Shown here piece after piece: positions 25,284 through 34,165 of a stretch of DNA of 64,000 nt. The notes under the pieces were generated by a model, which did no database searches, had not been told where the DNA came from, and saw nothing but the letters and a program-made list of their open reading frames with translations. How positions within the stretch are numbered: position 1 is the stretch's first letter; each line of letters starts with the position of its first letter. The DNA lies in assembly GCF_022489065.1 (NCBI RefSeq), contig NZ_JAKVTW010000008.1, forward strand, positions 111,630 to 175,629. Direction: 5' to 3'. This stretch comes from Vreelandella neptunia (lineage in GTDB: Bacteria > Pseudomonadota > Gammaproteobacteria > Pseudomonadales > Halomonadaceae). The position numbers and the translations under genes were made by a program.

Positions 25284-26045
25284 ATGATGATGCGACTCGA
25301 TCAACTATTGGTCAGCCAAGGGCTGGCCAATTCGCGTACCCGCGCCCAGCGGCTTATTCGGCATGGCCGGATTCGTCTCGCAGTTAATGGCAAAGCGTTA
25401 ATTAAAGCGTCTGAAAAGTGGCCCGAAGATACTCGTTTTGAAGTGGAAGATGACCCAGAGGAGCGCTATGTATCCCGTGCCGGATTAAAGCTTGAGGCAG
25501 TGCTGGAGACGCTTGCACTACGCTTTGACGACCACGCAATTCTCGATGTTGGCCAATCAACCGGGGGCTTCACAGACTGCGCGCTGCGCTTTGGCGCCCG
25601 CCATGTCATTGGCGTCGAAGTTGGCCATGGGCAGTTGGCACCCGCACTGCGTAGCGACCCACGGGTGACCTGTTTGGAAGGGTTGAATGCGCGTTATATG
25701 AGCAGCGATGAAACACTAATAAGCGTACTTGCTGCCCACCCCGTCGATCGCGCCATTATGGATGTGTCGTTTATATCGCAAACGCTGATTCTGCCCGAAA
25801 TTGCCGCTCTGCTACCGCCAGGGGGGCAATTGATCTCACTGGTTAAACCTCAATTTGAGCTGAATCCAGGGGCACTGGATAAACATGGTGTGGTGCGCGA
25901 CGCTAAACGTTATGCCGACGTTGAGGCTAATATTCGCAGCACTTGTCACGCCTGCGGATTTACCATACGCCACTGGCAGGAGAGCCCGATTACCGGCGGC
26001 GATGGCAATCGGGAGTTTCTCCTTCACGCTGTAAGAGAACCGTAA
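25284..26045 (+). CDS. tlyA: TlyA-family RNA methyltransferase (S4 plus FtsJ-like)
   Basis: Protein of about 253 residues: N-terminal S4 RNA-binding domain (MRLDQLLVSQGLANSRTRAQ and on through about residue 60) and a SAM-dependent methyltransferase domain (ILDVGQSTGGFTDCALRFGA, then the DVSFIS motif). TlyA homologues 2'-O-methylate rRNA; older annotation as haemolysin is misleading. Three consecutive ATG codons (25284, 25287, 25290) leave the exact start open by two residues. It is 27 bases downstream of the 680-residue gene and may be co-transcribed. Confidence 0.92.
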   Translation: MMMRLDQLLVSQGLANSRTRAQRLIRHGRIRLAVNGKALIKASEKWPEDTRFEVEDDPEERYVSRAGLKLEAVLETLALRFDDHAILDVGQSTGGFTDCALRFGARHVIGVEVGHGQLAPALRSDPRVTCLEGLNARYMSSDETLISVLAAHPVDRAIMDVSFISQTLILPEIAALLPPGGQLISLVKPQFELNPGALDKHGVVRDAKRYADVEANIRSTCHACGFTIRHWQESPITGGDGNREFLLHAVREP

Positions 26046-26066
26046 AATACGAGGCTTAAAAGCGCA

Positions 26067-29000
26067 TTAAGTCGAGGAAGGAGGCGTTAGATGATTAGCG
26101 GACTGCACTTTTATGGCCTCCCCCTGATCAGGGTGTAGCCATACATCCATTTGCTCAAATGCCACGCGCACTCCCGCTTCACGAAACAGTGAATCTACCC
26201 GACAGTTAATTTCATCAGCGGCAAAAAGGCGGTCAAGCAAGTCGTTGACGAAAATACGTAACTCAAAATTAAGGCTGTGCTGTCCGTAGCTTAGACAGAA
26301 AACCTGTGGCTCAGGATCCGTCAGAACGCGTGGATTTTCATCTGCCGCTTTGCGTAGCAGCTGGTGTACCGTAGGCATATCCGAGCCGTGAGCCACGCCG
26401 TAGGTAAGCACCACACGGGTGATATTATCTGACAGCGACCAGTTGATCAGTTGGTCGGTGACAAAGGTTTTATTGGGGATAATAATCTCTTTACGATCAA
26501 AGTCTGTAACTGTGGTCGCCCGGATGCGGATACGGCTGACGGTACCGTGCAAATTACCAATAGTGATCGTGTCGCCAATACGAATCGGCCGCTCGAACAG
26601 TATGATCAAACCGGATATAAAGTTGGCGAAAATCTCCTGCAAACCAAACCCTAAGCCCACACTTAGAGCGGCCACCAGCCACTGCAGCTTGTCCCAGGAA
26701 ACGCCAAGGGTCGATAACCCCATCACAATCCCCGTGCCCACAATGGTGTAGGAGAGCAGCGAGCTAATCGCATAGGCGCTGCCTTGTTTCAGTGACAGCC
26801 GGGATAGCACCATTACTTCTAACAGGCCAGGTAAATTGCCCGCCATGATAAACGTAATAGCGACAATCAGCAGGGCAGCAAAGATGTCCGATATCGATAA
26901 TGCGTTATCAACCAGATCCCCCTCTTGCGCCTCCCATAGTGACACGTTGTCCAGATAGCCAAGCACTGAAAGCAAGTCTGCCCAGACCAGATAAAGCAGA
27001 GCACTAAAGCCAATCAACACAATTAGCTTGGAAAGCCGTAGCGACTGGCTATTGATTTGCGCCATATCAAGCGGAGGTTCTTCTACGACTTCCAGCCCCC
27101 CTTCTGCACCTTCTTGCACCTGAGCTCGACGTCGCGCCAGCGCACGTCGATAGGCGAGTCGACGCGCGGCTACGGCAAGGCTTCTCACCAACGTTGCTTC
27201 CACAACCACCCATAGCCCTAACAGGTAAAGAGTAATGGCAAAGCGCCCTACTAATCGCAGCGCGGTGTATTCGTAACCCCAGACCACCAATCCCAGAAGA
27301 ATCAGCGGCACCGATGCCATCGCCAGCCCCAAAAACAGGCGAAACAAATGAACGCCGAAAATGGGGATATGCGCCAGTATTAACTGCGCCAGCCACCAGC
27401 TCATCGCAATCAAACCTAGCGAGAGTAACGCTAAAGCAACGGGGCGCAGAGCTAACGGGGTTTCCATCTGGCCCGACATCGCCGCAATGGCAATAACAGG
27501 TACTAAAGCAACCCCTAAACCCCCTAGTAGTTGGCGTAAGCGAGCCGTGTATTGAGGTGACCAGGTAAAATGACGCTCAGCCACACCATCAGGAACCAAT
27601 AGCCGGCGCACCCATGCCACTACGCCCCAACTCAGGGCTAACTGAAGCAGTGCCGGAGCAACACTAGTTGCCAACGGCCCCGCTGCGCTTAATAAACCAA
27701 CCCCAATACCCGCTAACGCCATTGGGCCAGAAAGCGCTAGCAGCGCATTCATCAGTACCGCTTTAGGGGTATGTAACTGCGTATCGCTTTTCAAGCGGCC
27801 AATTTGTGAGTGCAAAGTGGCCAGACGAGCCTTGATTGTTCGACGCAGGCCCATCAATACCAGGCCCAACAATACTATCGGAGCCCCTTTGAGAACCTCC
27901 CAAGAGAGCCCTTGCCAACGGGTGGGCAAAATGGCGCGCCACTCTCCCTCTTGCCACTCTGAAAATAAATTACTGGGCAATTGACGCAGCCAGTTAAAGT
28001 CCAGAGGGCGACTGTTAGCGACCCAAAATAGCTGTTCATCAATGGTTTCGCGCAGCTCGCTAGTCGTCGTTAATAGCTGCTGTTGATTAAGCTGCAGCTC
28101 AATTGCCGCACTCAGCAAACTGCCGTAGGACTGCTCCAGTTGCTCGACCAGCTCACGACGTGATTGATAAAGACGAGAGAGTGAATCGACTAATCCAGGC
28201 GTTGCCTCTATGCCCGCCTCTGCCAGACGCTGCGTGGCAAACTGGTCACTTTGGCGTAACTGGTCGCGCTGGCGAACCAAATCAAACTGCTTCAAACGCA
28301 GGTCGGCAATTTCATCCTGCAAATCTCGACGTGCGACTAATGGGGGAAGGGATTGGCGCTGTTCGCGTAGAATTCGCGACAGCAGTTGACTACCGCGGAT
28401 CGCTTCAATTTGCTCATTCAGGCTGCGCTGCAGTTGACGTACATGCTCCAACTGACGCTGGGCTTCGATATTCTCGCGTACAACGCTATTAGCGCGATCT
28501 GTTGCCCTCAGCAGTTCGAGGCTTAATGTTTGATTGGTTTGCTGAGCTTGCACCACCACTGGATGCCCTGCGGCAATTAACGGATTATCCCGGGCGGCAT
28601 CGGCAATCGCTTGTTCAGAGGCCAATCGGCGCTGACGGTCTATCACGCCTTGCAACATATTAAGCTGCTGCTCTTGATAATCGATCTGCAGCATCAGCAC
28701 ATCGCGTCGCTCCTGGGCTAACTCACGAAGTCGGCTATTGGCACTTAGCTCGCGCTGGTAAAAGCTCACTTCACGATCGGCAAGGGCGCGTTCAAGGCGT
28801 AATTGGATAAGCCGTGCATCGCTGAGTGCAGAAAGTTGACGATCCGCTAGCAAAGCCTCGCGCTCATCGTGTTGTCGGCGTAAACTCTCCGCGCGCTGGA
28901 GAGTTTCAGCGATGGATTGTTGGGCGCGTTCTGGGAGTGTTTGCGCTGCCAGGAGTTGAGAGTTCACTTCTGCTAGCTGACTTTGCAACTGCTGAAGCTC

Positions 29001-29420
29001 GACCACTGCTTCCGTTTGCAGTGTTTCCAGCTCGTCGAGTGGGCGGTCGCTCAAGTCGGCAACGGAAAGCTGTTGCGAAGCTTCTTCAGCTTCGCTCAGC
29101 TCACGCTGCAGATCTGTTAGTAGTTCTGGAGCTTGCTCTACGCGCGTTTCCAGCGCCGCAAGTCGCTCGTCCACAGAGGCTAACCGCTCATAAGCTTCAA
29201 GCGCTGACTCTAAGGCTTCTTTATCGCTGGTCTGTTGAGCGGTCAAGGCACCCTCAAGCGCTTCCAGCTGGGCAAGCCTTGTGGCCAGCTCATCCTGTTC
29301 CGGCACGCGCTCAAGCATGTTGGCCTGAAGTGCGGCGTGGGCTGGATTATTCGCGGTACTGCTAATGACCAGCAGCAAGAATAAACACGTTACGATCCAC
29401 TTACAGGCGCATCTAACCAC
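26067..29420 (-). CDS. mscK: Large MscS-type mechanosensitive channel (MscK/KefA-like)
   Basis: Protein of 1,117 residues: signal peptide (about 1-29, ending AHA), a long periplasmic coiled coil (about 35-450), about eleven membrane spans from residue 510, and the MscS pore/beta domain near the C terminus with WLVAALSVGLGFGLQEIFA and FANFISGLIILFERP (about 930-975). Such channels release solutes and K+ on osmotic downshift, which fits a halophile. The start is GTG 29420 with GAGG about nine bases upstream, since no ATG gives the signal peptide. Convergent with tlyA. Confidence 0.92.
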   Translation of the reverse strand: MVRCACKWIVTCLFLLLVISSTANNPAHAALQANMLERVPEQDELATRLAQLEALEGALTAQQTSDKEALESALEAYERLASVDERLAALETRVEQAPELLTDLQRELSEAEEASQQLSVADLSDRPLDELETLQTEAVVELQQLQSQLAEVNSQLLAAQTLPERAQQSIAETLQRAESLRRQHDEREALLADRQLSALSDARLIQLRLERALADREVSFYQRELSANSRLRELAQERRDVLMLQIDYQEQQLNMLQGVIDRQRRLASEQAIADAARDNPLIAAGHPVVVQAQQTNQTLSLELLRATDRANSVVRENIEAQRQLEHVRQLQRSLNEQIEAIRGSQLLSRILREQRQSLPPLVARRDLQDEIADLRLKQFDLVRQRDQLRQSDQFATQRLAEAGIEATPGLVDSLSRLYQSRRELVEQLEQSYGSLLSAAIELQLNQQQLLTTTSELRETIDEQLFWVANSRPLDFNWLRQLPSNLFSEWQEGEWRAILPTRWQGLSWEVLKGAPIVLLGLVLMGLRRTIKARLATLHSQIGRLKSDTQLHTPKAVLMNALLALSGPMALAGIGVGLLSAAGPLATSVAPALLQLALSWGVVAWVRRLLVPDGVAERHFTWSPQYTARLRQLLGGLGVALVPVIAIAAMSGQMETPLALRPVALALLSLGLIAMSWWLAQLILAHIPIFGVHLFRLFLGLAMASVPLILLGLVVWGYEYTALRLVGRFAITLYLLGLWVVVEATLVRSLAVAARRLAYRRALARRRAQVQEGAEGGLEVVEEPPLDMAQINSQSLRLSKLIVLIGFSALLYLVWADLLSVLGYLDNVSLWEAQEGDLVDNALSISDIFAALLIVAITFIMAGNLPGLLEVMVLSRLSLKQGSAYAISSLLSYTIVGTGIVMGLSTLGVSWDKLQWLVAALSVGLGFGLQEIFANFISGLIILFERPIRIGDTITIGNLHGTVSRIRIRATTVTDFDRKEIIIPNKTFVTDQLINWSLSDNITRVVLTYGVAHGSDMPTVHQLLRKAADENPRVLTDPEPQVFCLSYGQHSLNFELRIFVNDLLDRLFAADEINCRVDSLFREAGVRVAFEQMDVWLHPDQGEAIKVQSANHLTPPSST

Positions 29421-29583
29421 GTTTCATATGCCTCGTTGACATCGATAGTTCCGCAGATACGGATAATAAGGTTATTGTCAGACGTTCTGATAGCCAGCGC
29501 AATCAGAGGTGTTGACTTCCGCAGGCGGCGTGATAGAAACAACCATGGCATTTGCCTATTCATTCATTTTGCGAGTCACCTTG

Positions 29584-30615
29584 ATGGTCACCCGAAAACT
29601 GTCGTTAACAAAACTAATTGTTCTGCTGAGCCTTGCTACATTTAGTGCAAATGCCCTGGCTGAGTCTCAGCAGGAAATCGAAGCGCGTATCCGTGCGCTC
29701 AACGCTGAACTGTATGATTTGCGTCAACAGCTGCAGCAAGTAGAAAATCCTGCCGATGCCGCACAAGGCATGCCGTTCGAACCGTTACCCGTAGAAGCCG
29801 CGCGGGAAGACTTAAGCGAACGCCGTGAGCTTGAGCAAGAGTCGAGCCGAAACCCGTTTTCAATCACCACACACCGTACCAATTACCTGTTTCCGGTCAG
29901 CTATAACGCGAACCAGAACCGTGAAAGCTTCCGCAGTATTTCGGAAGATGCCTCGGCGGACAGCGTGGAGCTGAAATTTCAGTTCAGTGCCAAGGTGAAT
30001 CTCGCCGAACAGGTGTTTGGTGAGTACGGCGATGTCTTTTTCGGTTACACCCAGCGGAGCTGGTGGCAGGCTTATAACACCGATGCCTCGTCGCCCTTCC
30101 GCGAGACTAACTACGAGCCCGAAATTTTTATCGATTTCGACAATGCTTGGGAGGCGCTGGGTTGGGTAAATACGCGTAATCGAGTGGCTATTAATCATCA
30201 ATCCAATGGCCGCTCTTCACCGCTTTCGCGCAGTTGGAACCGTGTTTATCTAGAAAGTACCTTTCAGCGTGGTGACTGGGCGTTCACTCTGGCACCTCAT
30301 TGGCGCGTACCAGAATCAGACGAGGACGATGACAACCCAGATATCGAACGCTACATGGGGTACGGCGATGTACGTCTTGCAAAGCGCCTGAACAATAATC
30401 ATGAAGTGAGCGGTCAGTTACGCGGTAACCCTAGCGCTGGCAATATTGGCACACAGATAGATTACAGCTGGCCTGCTTTCAACAGTTTGCGAGCCCATGT
30501 ACAGTACTATTATGGGTACGGTGAAAGCATGATCGATTATGATCATCGCGTGCATCGCCTTAGCCTAGGGTTTAGTTTAAATCCCTTGTTTAGCGCAACA
30601 GGGTTGAACCGATAG
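29584..30615 (+). CDS. pldA: Outer-membrane phospholipase A (OMPLA)
   Basis: Calcium-dependent beta-barrel phospholipase that removes misplaced phospholipids from the outer leaflet. Catalytic HQSNG (His and Ser of the triad) lies in VAINHQSNGRSS; barrel strands such as FFGYTQRSWWQAYNT and EIFIDFDNAW follow the family. The protein has a Sec signal, then a short Gln/Glu-rich segment before the barrel. The frame is open from 29509 and has starts at 29545 and 29584; I prefer 29584 because it yields a clean signal peptide (MVTRKLSLTKLIVLLSLATF), though its ribosome site is weak. Confidence 0.85.
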   Translation: MVTRKLSLTKLIVLLSLATFSANALAESQQEIEARIRALNAELYDLRQQLQQVENPADAAQGMPFEPLPVEAAREDLSERRELEQESSRNPFSITTHRTNYLFPVSYNANQNRESFRSISEDASADSVELKFQFSAKVNLAEQVFGEYGDVFFGYTQRSWWQAYNTDASSPFRETNYEPEIFIDFDNAWEALGWVNTRNRVAINHQSNGRSSPLSRSWNRVYLESTFQRGDWAFTLAPHWRVPESDEDDDNPDIERYMGYGDVRLAKRLNNNHEVSGQLRGNPSAGNIGTQIDYSWPAFNSLRAHVQYYYGYGESMIDYDHRVHRLSLGFSLNPLFSATGLNR

Positions 30616-30692
30616 GTGCATTTGCTTGTCTGTTAGCGTGTGGCTGCTATGCTTGTAGCTGCCCTAAATTTCATTCGTCAAAGGAAGACTCC

Positions 30693-31025
30693 ATGGCCAA
30701 ACGTCAGCCCACTTATTCTACTCAAGCCGATCAACTTAAAGATGATCTGCGCCATTTAAGCGAAACCGTTGAAGAGCTGGTCAACGCGACAGCCAAAGAT
30801 GCCAGCGGAGAAATGCACGATCTTCGTACCCGTGCAGAACGTCGCCTTAAAGATACCCGCGCGCGCCTTGAAGCACGTGGTGAGCGCATTTATGACGAAA
30901 CGCGAGACTCACTAACTCATCAAGCTGATGCCTGTGACCGCTACGTTCATGAGAACCCCTGGACGAGTATTGGTATTGGTGCAGCAGCAGGTATGGTTGT
31001 GGGTATGCTGCTCGGTCGTCGCTAA
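30693..31025 (+). CDS. yqjD: DUF883 (ElaB/YqjD) family membrane-anchored ribosome-associated protein
   Basis: Protein of 110 residues with an amphipathic helical N-terminal part and a C-terminal Gly-rich transmembrane helix (GIGAAAGMVVGMLLGRR) preceded by YVHENPWTS, the ElaB/YqjD/YgaM hallmark. In E. coli YqjD binds ribosomes and the inner membrane in stationary phase. Its stop codon overlaps the start of the next gene (TAATG). First of a yqjD-yqjE-yqjK trio. Confidence 0.92.
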   Translation: MAKRQPTYSTQADQLKDDLRHLSETVEELVNATAKDASGEMHDLRTRAERRLKDTRARLEARGERIYDETRDSLTHQADACDRYVHENPWTSIGIGAAAGMVVGMLLGRR

Positions 31026-31429
31026 TGGCTTTGGGTCCAACCCAACGCGTCTTCTCTGCCGCCAAACGTTTGCTGAATTCGCTGATAGCTAATAGCGAAA
31101 CCCGCCTGCGTTTGGCGGTGTTTGAGTTAGAAGAAGAGCGTGCCCGCTTAATGGTTCTTCTCCTGCTGGCAGGGGCAAGTTTATTGCTGCTGCTGTTAGG
31201 CGTTGCCACTCTGACGGCCCTAATCGTGGTTCTGTTTTGGGATAGTTATCGCCTTACAGCCATTGCGATCAGTGCGGGGGTGTTGATAGGCGCTAGCTTA
31301 CTGCTTGCAATTATCGCTATCCGCCAGTCTAAGCGTCACTCGCTTTTAAAAGAAACACTCAAACAGCTTGCCGCTGATCGAGCTTTGCTTGAGGAGCCAA
31401 GTGATGAAACCATCCGCAGAAACCGTTAA
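31025..31429 (+). CDS. yqjE: YqjE-family membrane protein (phage-holin-like)
   Basis: Protein of 134 residues with a helical N terminus and two close transmembrane helices (LMVLLLLAGASLLLLLLGVA and LTAIAISAGVLIGASLLLAI), the holin-superfamily-3/YqjE pattern. Position directly after yqjD and before yqjK is conserved in enterics. Probable envelope or stress role; no biochemical function known. Confidence 0.9.
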   Translation: MALGPTQRVFSAAKRLLNSLIANSETRLRLAVFELEEERARLMVLLLLAGASLLLLLLGVATLTALIVVLFWDSYRLTAIAISAGVLIGASLLLAIIAIRQSKRHSLLKETLKQLAADRALLEEPSDETIRRNR

Positions 31430-31715
31430 ACCCGGCACTAAACCATTGAGCCGCGCTGAGCGCAAAGCCCAGCTATTGGCGGAGTTGGAACAGCAACGTA
31501 TTGATATTTTGGTCGATAGCGAATATTTGCAGCACGCTGCTTCGCCACTGGATCAAAGTTGGAAAAGTTTCAGGCTACCGCTTTACGCTGTTGGCGGATT
31601 TGCCGCGTTCAAAATGATGCGCCACCCTGGTGGCGCCATGGCGGCCGGTAGAAAAGCGCTCGCAGGTTATATGTTATTTAAGAAGCTTAAATTATTAGCC
31701 AAAGTGGCTACGTAA
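31404..31715 (+). CDS. yqjK: YqjK-like protein
   Basis: Protein of 103 residues starting at ATG 31404, inside the last 26 bases of yqjE, so coupled to it. The N-terminal half is charged and helical (LSRAERKAQLLAELEQQRID), followed by a weak hydrophobic segment (LYAVGGFAAFKMMR). Called YqjK-like from operon position and size rather than a firm motif. Confidence 0.7.
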   Translation: MKPSAETVKPGTKPLSRAERKAQLLAELEQQRIDILVDSEYLQHAASPLDQSWKSFRLPLYAVGGFAAFKMMRHPGGAMAAGRKALAGYMLFKKLKLLAKVAT

Positions 31716-31750
31716 AGCTCAATGCGAATGCCCAGGATGAGTGGGGTTGC

Positions 31751-32935
31751 CTAACAGGATTGCCCGCAGGCTACCCCACTCGCCCACGCCCACTGAAAGT
31801 TATACCCCCCAAGTTCTCCCGTCACATCCAGAACCTCACCTATAAACCGCAGCTGTGGCAACGCTTTCACTTCAAACGTTTTGGAGGAGATAGCATCGGT
31901 ATTTACGCCTCCCATGGTTACCTCTGCAGTTCGCCACCCTTCAGTTCCAGCTGGCTTCAGTTGCCAAGCGTTGAGCCTACCCGCCCACTCATCCAGCGAT
32001 GCGTTAGCATATTGAGCCAGTGGTCGTGCAGGATCATGGTCGGGATACCACTGAAGCAACGCTTGTGCCAAGCGCTTTGGGAAGCGCTCACCAAGCCACG
32101 TCGACAGCTGGCGTTTTGGCGTCTCTTCCCGAGCCACACGTAACGACTGCGCCACATCTTCATCGGGCAGCAAGTCAACCGTTATGCTCCCACCCGGCTG
32201 CCAGACACTGGAGACCTGCAGCATCGCTGGCCCTGACAGGCCCCGGTGAGTAAACAGCATAGGGTCAACAAAGCGGCGGTTTTCAGCACTGACAGCGACC
32301 GGCACACTCAATCCTGAAAGCTCGGCAGCGCGCACTTTCCATGTGTCACTAAGCGTAAATGGCACCAGGCCGGGGCGTGTATCAAATACCTCCAGGCCAA
32401 ATTGACGTGCGACGTCGTAGCCAAAACCTGTCGCGCCCATGCTTGGAATGGAGAGCCCACCGCTCGCCACCACCACCACACCCGCATCAATTTTACCTAT
32501 CGAAGTCGCTAGCCGCATGGCACTACCCTGCCTTTCGACACGGGTGATCTGGGTGCTCAATTTTACCTCAGCCCCCGCCCACTCACACTCAGTAAGCAGC
32601 GTGCGGACAATCTCTTTGGCCGAGGTCGCACAAAACAGCTGCCCTGGGGTTTTCTCTACATGCTCAACGCCATGCCGTTCTACCAGCTCTACAAAGTGTT
32701 CTGGGCGATATCGCTTAAGCGCTGAGATACAAAAGTAAGGGTTTGATGAGTAAAAGTGCTGTGGCGTCGTGCCAAGATTGGTAAAGTTGCAGCGGCCACC
32801 ACCGGACATCAAAATTTTCTTGCCCGCTTTATTAGCATGATCAAGGACTAGAACCCGCTTACCGGAGTAGCCCGCTTGCGCCGCACACATCAAGCCCGCC
32901 GCGCCAGCACCGATGATCACGACGTCATAGATCAT
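31751..32935 (-). CDS. yhiN: HI0933-family flavoprotein (YhiN)
   Basis: NAD(P)/FAD-dependent oxidoreductase of 394 residues. FAD-binding motif IIGAGAAGLMCAAQAGYSG at the N terminus, the family-typical KILMSGGGRCNFTN, and the C-terminal GEVLDVTGELGGYNFQWAW. Family members are annotated as aminoacetone oxidases or tRNA-type flavoproteins without firm evidence. Single gene, convergent with yqjK and divergent from the RND genes. Confidence 0.93.
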   Translation of the reverse strand: MIYDVVIIGAGAAGLMCAAQAGYSGKRVLVLDHANKAGKKILMSGGGRCNFTNLGTTPQHFYSSNPYFCISALKRYRPEHFVELVERHGVEHVEKTPGQLFCATSAKEIVRTLLTECEWAGAEVKLSTQITRVERQGSAMRLATSIGKIDAGVVVVASGGLSIPSMGATGFGYDVARQFGLEVFDTRPGLVPFTLSDTWKVRAAELSGLSVPVAVSAENRRFVDPMLFTHRGLSGPAMLQVSSVWQPGGSITVDLLPDEDVAQSLRVAREETPKRQLSTWLGERFPKRLAQALLQWYPDHDPARPLAQYANASLDEWAGRLNAWQLKPAGTEGWRTAEVTMGGVNTDAISSKTFEVKALPQLRFIGEVLDVTGELGGYNFQWAWASGVACGQSC

Positions 32936-33041
32936 AATAAATAGCTCGTAAAAGAAGGCTCATTGGGGCGACTCACGCGTTAAAAGGTAGGCATTCTAGC
33001 AGGGACAGACCCTTAAAAATTATTACATTGATAAATTACTC

Positions 33042-33058
33042 TATACAATAATTGTATA
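33042..33058. promoter_or_regulatory. Perfect 17-bp palindrome, candidate operator for the RND pump
   Basis: TATACAAT-A-ATTGTATA ends 24 bases upstream of the adaptor start codon, which is where a TetR-family repressor would block the promoter or early transcription. No regulator gene is adjacent on either side. The half-site resembles the inverted repeat at 14772-14787. Confidence 0.55.
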
Positions 33059-33082
33059 AATATTACTAACGCTGAGAACACT

Positions 33083-34165
33083 ATGCATTTGCCCTTTCAC
33101 AGACGACTGCTTACCCGCATCGCACTCATTCCCATCGCGCTGCTGTTATCTCATGTGACGTATGCTCAGACCGCCCCTTCAGTCATCGGTACGCGGGCGG
33201 TTATGACCACATGGTCCGACCCTTTGGAAGCCTTGGGTACACTCAGTGCCGATGAGAGCGTCACGCTATCTGCCACCGTCACGGAAATTGTGTCCGAAAT
33301 CAATTTCCAGGACGGTGAGCAGGTCGAGGAGGGGCGACTGCTTATTCGCCTAGAAGATGCTGAAGAGCAGGCACTGCTGAGAGCATCCCAGGCGCTGCGT
33401 GAAGAGCGTCGGAATGCATCGGGTCGCGCTTCGCAGCTTCAACAGCGCAATTTAGCCGCTAGGGCTGATGTTGAAGATAGCCAATCTCGGTTGCGTCAGG
33501 CTGATGCTGACATTCAAGCCATTGAAGCACAGCTAGCGAATTACCAGATAAAAGCGCCCTTCAGTGGCCGCGTTGGTTTTCGTAACATCAGCGTCGGCGC
33601 TCTGGTCACCCCAGGAATGGACTTAGTGACCCTCGATAAGCTCGATGTGATGAAATTAGACTTCAGCGTACCCGAGGTGTTTCTGGGCCGCCTTTCACCC
33701 GGTTTGATGCTGAATGCCACCACCGCCGCCTTTCCTGATGACATCTTTAGCGGTGATATCGCTACCATTGGCACTCGCGTAGACCCGGTCACTCGCAGCG
33801 TCAACGTCCGCGCTGAACTCGATAACGCTGACGGTCGGTTGCGCCCAGGCATGTTAATGGAAGTCATCGTTCAGCAGCGAGTGCGTGACACCATCGTGAT
33901 CCCTGAAGCAGCGATCGAACCTAGCGGTGATCGTCATTTTGTCATGCTTATCGAACAGCTTGATGGCAGCACGCGTCTGGCCCAGCGTGAAGTTAAGATC
34001 GGCGAGCGTCGCAATGGCGAGGTGGAAATTCTTGAGGGCTTGGCAGCCGACGATTTAATTGTCGTTCATGGCCTACAGCTTGCCCGCGATGGCCAAGAAG
34101 CGAGGGTAATCGGCATCGCCGATGACGAGACAGGTATTCGAGCGCTGCTGGAGGCCGACCGCTAA
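33083..34165 (+). CDS. RND efflux periplasmic adaptor subunit (membrane fusion protein)
   Basis: Protein of 360 residues with a signal peptide ending at about TYA-Q, a biotinyl-lipoyl-like half (ATVTEIVSEINFQDGEQVEEG), an alpha-hairpin (about 100-150; RASQLQQRNLAARADVE), the second lipoyl half (YQIKAPFSGRVGFRNISVG) and beta-barrel segments. This is the HlyD/AcrA-type adaptor that joins the RND pump to an outer-membrane channel. Its end overlaps the pump start by one base. No outer-membrane factor is encoded here, so a TolC-like protein elsewhere is assumed. Confidence 0.92.
   Translation: MHLPFHRRLLTRIALIPIALLLSHVTYAQTAPSVIGTRAVMTTWSDPLEALGTLSADESVTLSATVTEIVSEINFQDGEQVEEGRLLIRLEDAEEQALLRASQALREERRNASGRASQLQQRNLAARADVEDSQSRLRQADADIQAIEAQLANYQIKAPFSGRVGFRNISVGALVTPGMDLVTLDKLDVMKLDFSVPEVFLGRLSPGLMLNATTAAFPDDIFSGDIATIGTRVDPVTRSVNVRAELDNADGRLRPGMLMEVIVQQRVRDTIVIPEAAIEPSGDRHFVMLIEQLDGSTRLAQREVKIGERRNGEVEILEGLAADDLIVVHGLQLARDGQEARVIGIADDETGIRALLEADR

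Noticed and set aside
26419..29365. Several long plus-strand open frames within mscK
   Set aside because: They mirror the GC-rich antisense of a well-supported 1,117-residue channel; none has a ribosome site with a sensible protein.
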